Positions 1-4,928 of a stretch of 10,265 bases of DNA are shown in pieces. Location: positions 1 through 10,265 of the forward strand of contig CALJZV010000434.1 in the NCBI GenBank assembly GCA_937983475.1, written 5' to 3'. Numbering within the stretch: the stretch's first letter is position 1; the number at the start of each line of letters is the position of its first letter. Both the position numbers and the translations under genes were made by a program. The notes under the pieces are model-generated. The model saw only the letters and a program-made list of their open reading frames with translations. It was not told where the DNA came from and ran no database searches. The stretch comes from an uncultured Verrucomicrobiales bacterium. GTDB lineage: Bacteria > Verrucomicrobiota > Verrucomicrobiia > Limisphaerales > JACDHS01.

Positions 1-5
1 AAAAA

Positions 6-23
6 CTGTGATTTTGTCCACAG
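6..23. promoter_or_regulatory. Short inverted repeat upstream of the regulator, possible operator
   Basis: CTGTG at 6-10 and CACAG at 19-23 form a perfect 5-base inverted repeat with an 8-base spacer. It lies just upstream of the putative -35 box. Position and symmetry would suit an operator for the downstream regulator or another factor, but a 5-base arm can occur by chance. Confidence 0.2.
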
Positions 24-39
24 AATGTCCGTTGCCGAA

Positions 40-69
40 TTGCCACCCCTGTATGTGTTGGGGTAGAAT
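40..69 (+). promoter_or_regulatory. Probable sigma70-type promoter of the regulator gene
   Basis: TTGCCA at 40-45 and TAGAAT at 64-69 are separated by 18 bases, close to the -35 and -10 consensus. A second -35-like TTGCCG lies at 32-37, but its spacing is too long. Transcription would begin near 76, leaving only about 8 bases before the ATG at 84. No Shine-Dalgarno sequence is visible, so the mRNA would be nearly leaderless. Assigned by eye only. Confidence 0.4.
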
Positions 70-83
70 CACCCAATTCCTCC

Positions 84-1271
84 ATGAAGCCGGTAAAGCT
101 CAAGCCTCACCCCCGAGTCGCCCTGTGCGTGGACAGAGCCCAAGGATATGGCAGCACGATTTTAAAGGGGATTGCCAAATACGTTGAAACTTTTGGTCCT
201 TGGTCCCTGTTTATGGACCCAAAATTCAGCGGCGATTATGCGCAAAGCTGGCTGCGTCACTGGCCAGGAGACGGCATTTTGGCCTACATTGAGGATATCC
301 GGCTCGCGCGCTGCTTGCGTCAGGCCAAAATTCCAGTGGTGGAACTCTTCGGCCACAGGTTTGATTTGGAATTACCCCAAGTCTGCACTGACAGCCGGGC
401 CATTGGTCGGGTGGCCGCATCACATTTGATCGAAAGAAAATTTAAACACTTCACTTTCTGCGGTTATCGCAACATGCCTTGGTCGGAGGAGCGCAGGCTC
501 GGTTTTGAAGAGGCCGTCCGGACGGCAGGCTTTGAGGTTGCGGTGCATTTATTGAACAGGGAGCGAAGGACCCTTCAACAGTGGGATCGTATGCAACAGC
601 GCTTGACCGACTGGATCCGCCGCCTGCCTCGTCCCAACGGAGTCATGGCCTGTAGTGACCGCCATGCGCAACGGATTCTGGATGCCTGCCGACGCGCAAA
701 CATTTCGGTTCCAGAAGAAATCGCCGTCATTGGCGCGGGCAACGACGAGGAATTGTGCCGCCTGTCGTTTCCGCCGCTGACCAGCGTGATTTACAACATC
801 GAGCGTATCGGCTACGAAGCGGCGGCACTTCTGGACCAAATGATGTCGGGGCGAGCGGCGTCAAACGAATTCAAACCCGTTTTGGTGCCGCCTGTTGGCA
901 TCCAAACCAGGCGTTCCACCGATGTAATGGCCATTGATGACTGGCTTGTCGCCAATGTGCTTCGATTCATCCGTGAACACGCTTGCGAGGGACTCCGCGT
1001 CAGTCGGATTGTCTCCGAATTTCGGGTTTCGCGCAGCCTGCTTTACAGGCGGTTCGATTCGGTTATGGGAATGGCTCCACACCAGGAAATTCTCCGCGTG
1101 CAGATGGAACGGGCAAAAACATTGCTGAGCCAAACGGATTTGCCAGTGGAAAGAGTCGCCGAAATGAGCGGCTTCAAAAATCCCGAATATCTTTACGTTG
1201 CATTCAAGCGAGCAATGGGCATGACCCCCCGGGATTACCGCATCGACCCCTTTCGCCCTGCCCAACATTAA
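84..1271 (+). CDS. XylR-type transcriptional regulator (LacI-like sensor plus AraC-type DNA-binding domain)
   Basis: A 395-residue cytoplasmic regulator, matching the roughly 390-residue length of E. coli XylR. Residues about 10-275 look like a periplasmic-binding-protein/LacI-type effector domain: it opens with VALCVDRAQGYGSTILKGI, and later shows VPEEIAVIGAGNDE (209-222) and PPLTSV (230-235), both typical of LacI-like sensors. Residues about 285-386 are an AraC/XylS DNA-binding domain with two helix-turn-helix units: the first around 304-324, the second around 353-386 ending FKRAMGMTPRDYR. ATG 84 is the only start codon in the frame after the TGA at 9-11. Such proteins usually sense a sugar or other small molecule, and the ligand here cannot be read from the sequence. 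The gene is in the same direction as the nitrate operon but 582 bases away, so control of that operon is possible but unproven. Family call is firm; target is unknown. Confidence 0.92.
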   Translation: MKPVKLKPHPRVALCVDRAQGYGSTILKGIAKYVETFGPWSLFMDPKFSGDYAQSWLRHWPGDGILAYIEDIRLARCLRQAKIPVVELFGHRFDLELPQVCTDSRAIGRVAASHLIERKFKHFTFCGYRNMPWSEERRLGFEEAVRTAGFEVAVHLLNRERRTLQQWDRMQQRLTDWIRRLPRPNGVMACSDRHAQRILDACRRANISVPEEIAVIGAGNDEELCRLSFPPLTSVIYNIERIGYEAAALLDQMMSGRAASNEFKPVLVPPVGIQTRRSTDVMAIDDWLVANVLRFIREHACEGLRVSRIVSEFRVSRSLLYRRFDSVMGMAPHQEILRVQMERAKTLLSQTDLPVERVAEMSGFKNPEYLYVAFKRAMGMTPRDYRIDPFRPAQH

Positions 1272-1290
1272 GCTGAAAGACCCGACAGAC

Positions 1291-1321
1291 CGCGTTTTTC
1301 CCCGAGCCGAGGAGAAGCGCG
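1291..1321 (+). terminator. Hairpin after the regulator gene, possible transcript end
   Basis: Bases 1291-1304 can pair with 1308-1321 around a 3-base loop (AGC). The stem is 14 pairs long with two G-U pairs and one C-A mismatch. It begins 19 bases after the regulator's stop codon, where a terminator is expected. No T-run follows on either strand, so it is not a canonical rho-independent terminator; it could be an mRNA 3'-end stabiliser or a Rho-linked structure. Confidence 0.35.
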
Positions 1322-1624
1322 AAACTGAGGAGATGATTCACTGAGAGGTTGCGTCGAACATCCCAATCTCATCTGACCTATTCCGCGTCGAAGGAGCCGG
1401 AAGTCACGTCAACATTTTCCTTTTCAATGATGAGCAGTGAATTCGCCTGGCTCATTGTCCACCAGATTGCGGCAAACCCACGGTGCCCAAATCCATTTTC
1501 GGGAACCAATAACGAACAAGCCTCGAATCAAACCCGTTGTGGTTTCCGTGAAAAACGATGTTCTCACCCAAACGACGCCTCCATCCTTTTGCTCAGGCTG
1601 CCCAAAAAACAACACCCCCTTGTG

Positions 1625-1639
1625 CAGTTTTTAAAACTG
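1625..1639. promoter_or_regulatory. Perfect 15-base palindrome, candidate operator
   Basis: CAGTTTT (1625-1631) and AAAACTG (1633-1639) are exact reverse complements around a single T. The site sits about 215 bases upstream of the transporter start. The length and symmetry suit a dimeric repressor or activator site. The half-site AAAACTGT also occurs at 2-9 ahead of the regulator gene, a weak hint that one protein may bind both places. Confidence 0.3.
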
Positions 1640-1698
1640 TTCATGTGCGGTGCGATGACGAATAGCCTGCAATAAATAAAATGACACACACCCTGCGA

Positions 1699-1717
1699 GG
1701 CTTGCTGTCAACAAGCC
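1699..1717 (+). other. Stem-loop upstream of the nitrate operon
   Basis: GGCTTG (1699-1704) and CAAGCC (1712-1717) form a perfect 6-pair stem with a 7-base loop. It is not followed by a T-run. If transcription starts upstream of it, it would fold in the leader RNA; otherwise it is an inverted DNA repeat that could be a protein site. Confidence 0.3.
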
Positions 1718-1730
1718 CCCTGCCGTGATG

Positions 1731-1743
1731 AATGATTTTCATT
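1731..1743. promoter_or_regulatory. Inverted repeat resembling the core of a Fur box
   Basis: AATGA-TTT-TCATT is a perfect 5-3-5 inverted repeat. It matches 11 of the 13 central bases of the classical Fur consensus (AATGATAATCATT), but the outer bases do not match, giving about 12 of 19 over the full box. The operon encodes iron-sulfur and siroheme enzymes, so iron control would make sense, yet this is only a resemblance. Confidence 0.2.
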
Positions 1744-1763
1744 AAAACGATTCAAAATTTACT

Positions 1764-1784
1764 CCAGCCTCGGCCAAGGGCTGG
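1764..1784. other. Second inverted repeat upstream of the nitrate operon
   Basis: CCAGCC (1764-1769) and GGCTGG (1779-1784) are perfect reverse complements separated by 9 bases. The right arm overlaps the sigma54-like element at 1782-1797, so a protein bound here could affect polymerase binding. It could equally fold as RNA if a promoter lies further upstream. Confidence 0.25.
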
Positions 1785-1797
1785 CATACCCGGAGCT
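1782..1797 (+). promoter_or_regulatory. Sigma54-like (-24/-12) promoter candidate for the nitrate operon
   Basis: TGGCA at 1782-1786 and GC at 1795-1796 give the required GG-N10-GC spacing of a sigma54 promoter. The -24 side matches the TGGCAC consensus well; the -12 side reads GAGCT instead of TTGCA, so the match is partial. It lies about 60 bases upstream of the transporter start. Nitrogen assimilation operons are often sigma54-dependent, which supports the idea, but no NtrC-type activator gene is in the window. Confidence 0.35.
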
Positions 1798-1837
1798 TAT
1801 GTGACGTAGCCGCCGGGCCTAGGCAATTCGCGGGCTC

Positions 1838-1843
1838 GAAGGG
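1838..1843 (+). promoter_or_regulatory. Weak ribosome binding site of the transporter gene
   Basis: GAAGGG ends 10 bases before the ATG at 1854. It is a partial Shine-Dalgarno match at slightly long spacing. GGGCCTA at 1841-1847 is a direct repeat of 1815-1821, and GCCTAGGC at 1817-1824 is an 8-base palindrome, so the leader just upstream may be structured. Confidence 0.3.
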
Positions 1844-1853
1844 CCTAAATACG

Positions 1854-3065
1854 ATGAAACTGTCACACCTCAAGGAAGCCGGGCACCTGCCAACGCTGGT
1901 CGCCGCGTTTTTATATTTCGATTACAGCTTCATGGTCTGGACGCTGCTGGGCGCGCTCGGCGCCCAAATTGCCGCAACCGAAGCGCTCAACCTCTCCCCG
2001 CAACAAAAAGGCTTGATGGTGGCGGTGCCGATTTTGTCCGGCGCGGTTTGCCGGATTTTTCTTGGGCTGCTGGTGGACCGCATCGGCGCAAAGCGGACCG
2101 GCATTCTCGCGCAACTGGTGGTCATCGCCGGGTTGGCTGTGGCGTGGATCGTGGGCCTGCAAAACTTTGAGGCCACGCTCCTCATGGGGCTGGTGTTGGG
2201 CGTCGCGGGCGGCAGTTTCGCCGTGGCTCTGCCACAGGCCGGACGGTGGTATCCGCCGCAAATGCAGGGGTTGGTGCTGGGACTGGCCGGCGCGGGCAAC
2301 ATCGGTGTGGTGATTGACGCGCTGCTGGCCCCCCGGTTGGCCGCCATTTACGGCTGGCAAAATGTCTTCGGGTTCGCGCTCCTGCCGGCGGTGCTGGTGC
2401 TGGCGGTGTACGTGTTCGCAGCAAAGGAGGCGCCCGTCCAGATTCAACCCAAGCGGCTGGCCGATTACTTCCGCCTGTTCCGGGAAAAAGACACGCACTG
2501 GTTTTGCTTTTATTACACTGTGAGTTTTGGTGGTTTCGTCGGTCTGGCCAGTTCGTTTGTCATCTATTTCAAGGATCGCTACGGGCTTTCCGTGGTGACG
2601 GCCGGGGATTTGGCGGCCATCTGCACTGCGGTCGGCGCCTTGAGCCGCCCAATCGGGGGCGCGCTGGCCGACCGGATCGGCGGCGTCCGCGCGCTTCATT
2701 TTTTCTACACCATTGCCGGAACCTCCCTGCTGCTGGCCGGATTGAACGGCGCGCTGATGTTGAACGTGCTCATTTTCATCGTGGCCTGCGGTGCATTCGG
2801 CATGGCCAATGGGGCGATTTTTCAATTATTACCTCAGCGCTTCTCCAAGGAATTCGGGTTGATGACCGGGTTGGTGGGCTGCGGCGGCGGCATCGGCGGA
2901 TTTCTTCTGGCCAGCATGCTCGGGTTCTCGCGGCAGCAAACCGGCGGCTACTTCGGCGGCCTGATGATTTTTGCGCTGCTGTGCTATGGCGCTTTGCTGG
3001 GGCTGGGCCTGGTGAAAAATCGCTGGCGCACCACATGGGGCGCCATGGCCCACGCTCGCATCTAA
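1854..3065 (+). CDS. MFS nitrate/nitrite transporter, NarK/NasA type
   Basis: A 403-residue inner-membrane protein of the major facilitator superfamily, nitrate/nitrite porter branch, with about 12 hydrophobic segments. Family hallmarks are visible: a loop DRIGAKR after helix 2 (75-81) and its counterpart DRIGGVR in the second half (273-279); glycine-rich nitrate signatures near 116-134 (GVAGGSFAVALPQAGRWYP) and 339-350 (GLVGCGGGIGGF); and an arginine in helix 2 (R67, CRIFLG) and in the equivalent second-half helix (R265, SRPIGG), which correspond to the substrate-binding arginines of NarK. It is the first gene of an operon with nitrate and nitrite reductases, so nitrate uptake is the likely main role. 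Only 9 bases separate its stop from the next gene. The direction of transport and the coupling ion cannot be decided from the sequence. It could also be named narK or nasA in databases. Confidence 0.9.
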   Translation: MKLSHLKEAGHLPTLVAAFLYFDYSFMVWTLLGALGAQIAATEALNLSPQQKGLMVAVPILSGAVCRIFLGLLVDRIGAKRTGILAQLVVIAGLAVAWIVGLQNFEATLLMGLVLGVAGGSFAVALPQAGRWYPPQMQGLVLGLAGAGNIGVVIDALLAPRLAAIYGWQNVFGFALLPAVLVLAVYVFAAKEAPVQIQPKRLADYFRLFREKDTHWFCFYYTVSFGGFVGLASSFVIYFKDRYGLSVVTAGDLAAICTAVGALSRPIGGALADRIGGVRALHFFYTIAGTSLLLAGLNGALMLNVLIFIVACGAFGMANGAIFQLLPQRFSKEFGLMTGLVGCGGGIGGFLLASMLGFSRQQTGGYFGGLMIFALLCYGALLGLGLVKNRWRTTWGAMAHARI

Positions 3066-3074
3066 AAGAACACC

Positions 3075-4880
3075 ATGCGACCCATTCCCTGCATCCCCGA
3101 GAAAGCGCCCTTCACGCCGGAGCAGCGCGCGTGGATCAATGGATTCTTGGCGGGCCTCTTTTCCGACGCAAACACACCGGCCAACTCCAACAACACCGAC
3201 TTATCAATAAATGAAACCCAGCCAGAGCCGCTGCTCATTTTATTCGGCAGCCAGACCGGCACGGGGGAAGCTCTGGCCAGGCGGTTGTCCGGCGAGGCGG
3301 CAAGACGCCGGTTTGCGCCGCGCGTTCTGGACATGAACGCTTTCGCGAACATCCGCTGGAAAGATGAAACTCGCCTCCTGATTGTGACGAGCACCTGGGG
3401 CGATGGAGATCCACCGGACAATGCTGTTGGATTCTGGAATTTCCTCAATTCCAACGCAGCGCCGAATCTGGGACATTTGAATTTTTCCGTTCTCGCGCTT
3501 GGCGATCGTAATTACTCGAGCTTCTGCGGTGCCGGCAGAAAGTTTGATGAACAACTCGAAAAGCTCGGCGCAAATCGCATTCATCCTCGCGCAGATTGCG
3601 ATGTCGATTACGAAGCCGCTGCAAACGCTTGGATCGAAGCGGCTCTCAAATCGCTTTTGGAGTGTGGCAGTTCCTCTTCAACGACCGATGTCGCAGGGCA
3701 TTCTGATACAAGTCTGAAGCTGATAAGTGATTCACTTCCGTCGCACTCCGACGGCTCTCCAACAACCGACCTCCGGCAGAATCCCTTCCCGGCGCGACTG
3801 CTGGCCAATCGCAGGCTCAACAGCAACGGCTCGGCAAAGGATACCCGGCACTTTGAAATTTCGCTGGAAGGCTCCGGCCTCAAGTATGAAGTCGGCGACG
3901 CGCTGGGCGTTGTTCCAAGAAATTCTCCAGCGCTGGTTGAAGAAATTCTGGCCGCGCTGAAATGCGACGGAGAGGAAGCGGTCAAAAACGGCGGCCCCGT
4001 GGAAATGCCACTGCGCAAGGCGCTCTTGGAACATTTCGAAATCCGCCAGGTTTCAAAGGGATTGTTGGAAGCCATTGCGGATCGGACAGCAGATTCGAAT
4101 CTGCGCGGCCTTCTCACTAACAAATCTGCTTTGGATGATTTTCTTCATGGTCGGGAGGTCATTGACCTGTTGCTAGTTCATCCCAACGCAGTCTTTTCGC
4201 CGGCTGAATTTGTTTCATTTCTTCGCAAGCTCAATCCTCGCCTCTACTCGATTTCCTCCAGCATCAAAGCGCATCCGGAAGAAGTTCACCTGACGGTTGC
4301 AGCGGTGCGATATGAAGCGCATGGACGAAAGCGCGAAGGCGTTTGCTCCACATTCCTGGCCGACCGCGTGAACGCTGAAACGCCGGTTCAGATTTTCATC
4401 CAGCCCTCGCATTTTCGCCTGCCCAGGAATAGCGACACGCCCGTCATCATGATCGGTCCAGGCACAGGCGTTGCTCCCTTTCGCGCCTTCCTTGAAGAAC
4501 GCCGCGCTATGGGCGCGCGCGGACTCAATTGGCTTTTCTTCGGAGACCAGCGTCGCGACAGCGATTTTCTTTATCGCGCAGAACTCGAACCGATGCTCTC
4601 CGACGGCCACCTGACGTTTCTCGATACTGCTTTTTCACGCGATCAGGCGGAGAAAATTTATGTCCAGCATCGGATGCTCGAAAACGCAGCGAAGTTTTGG
4701 AGTTGGCTGGAGGAAGGGGCGCACATCTACGTTTGCGGCGACGCCAAGCGCATGGCCAAGGACGTGGAGGCGGCGCTTCATGAAATCATTCAAACCGCCG
4801 GAGCCCGAACTGCGGACCAGGCCGCCGACTACGTACAGAAAATGAAAACCGAGAAGCGTTACCAACGCGATGTGTATTGA
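3075..4880 (+). CDS. CysJ-like NADPH diflavin reductase, probable electron donor to the nitrite reductase
   Basis: A 601-residue soluble protein, the same length as E. coli CysJ (599). Residues 52-195 form a flavodoxin-like FMN domain: phosphate loop FGSQTGTGE (57-65), TSTWGDGDPPDNA (105-117) and LGDRNYSSFCGAGRKFD (142-158). A Ser/Thr/Asp-rich linker (about 197-235) follows. Residues about 236-450 are the FAD domain, with RLYSISSS (389-396) and GVCSTFLA (422-429). Residues about 455-601 are the NADPH domain, with GPGTGVAPFRAF (461-472), YVCGDAKRM (552-560) and the family's terminal RYQRDVY ending in an aromatic residue. Residues 13-29 carry an EQR...GF..G motif, also found at the start of the next protein. 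It would pass electrons from NADPH via FAD and FMN to the siroheme enzyme. Classified alone it would be a sulfite reductase alpha subunit; the nitrate context favours nitrite reduction. Confidence 0.9.
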   Translation: MRPIPCIPEKAPFTPEQRAWINGFLAGLFSDANTPANSNNTDLSINETQPEPLLILFGSQTGTGEALARRLSGEAARRRFAPRVLDMNAFANIRWKDETRLLIVTSTWGDGDPPDNAVGFWNFLNSNAAPNLGHLNFSVLALGDRNYSSFCGAGRKFDEQLEKLGANRIHPRADCDVDYEAAANAWIEAALKSLLECGSSSSTTDVAGHSDTSLKLISDSLPSHSDGSPTTDLRQNPFPARLLANRRLNSNGSAKDTRHFEISLEGSGLKYEVGDALGVVPRNSPALVEEILAALKCDGEEAVKNGGPVEMPLRKALLEHFEIRQVSKGLLEAIADRTADSNLRGLLTNKSALDDFLHGREVIDLLLVHPNAVFSPAEFVSFLRKLNPRLYSISSSIKAHPEEVHLTVAAVRYEAHGRKREGVCSTFLADRVNAETPVQIFIQPSHFRLPRNSDTPVIMIGPGTGVAPFRAFLEERRAMGARGLNWLFFGDQRRDSDFLYRAELEPMLSDGHLTFLDTAFSRDQAEKIYVQHRMLENAAKFWSWLEEGAHIYVCGDAKRMAKDVEAALHEIIQTAGARTADQAADYVQKMKTEKRYQRDVY

Positions 4881-4928
4881 ACGAATTCACCGCCAGCATT
4901 TCGCCGGCATTAAACTCTTGAAAAGACA

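Larger units (their letters stand above)
1272..1853. other. 582-base intergenic region without a credible gene
   Basis: Short open frames exist on both strands (the longest is 108 codons at 1349-1675), but none resembles a protein family I recognise. They overlap each other and have no convincing start signals. The stretch is less GC-rich than the flanking genes, especially 1630-1760. It holds, in order, a hairpin (1291-1321), a 15-base palindrome (1625-1639), a stem-loop (1699-1717), a Fur-box-like inverted repeat (1731-1743), a second inverted repeat (1764-1784), a sigma54-like element (1782-1797) and the start region of the transporter gene. It most likely serves as the control region of the downstream operon. 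Confidence 0.6.

Noticed and set aside
1349..1675. 108-codon open frame in the intergenic region (and overlapping smaller frames on both strands)
   Set aside because: Composition is not protein-like, no recognised motif, no Shine-Dalgarno site, and competing frames of similar length overlap it. It contains the 15-base palindrome near its end.
1699..1784. Two-hairpin leader of the NasR/ANTAR antitermination type
   Set aside because: The loops are 7 and 9 bases rather than the hexaloops expected, the second hairpin overlaps a promoter-like element, no terminator follows, and no ANTAR protein is encoded here.
1911..2825. 304-codon open frame on the minus strand
   Set aside because: It lies entirely within the transporter gene, is rich in Gln, His, Arg and Gly as shadow frames of GC-rich genes are, and shows no family features.
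2504..3214. 236-codon plus-strand frame overlapping the transporter and the diflavin gene
   Set aside because: Arg- and Gly-rich shadow translation crossing two well-supported genes; no motif.
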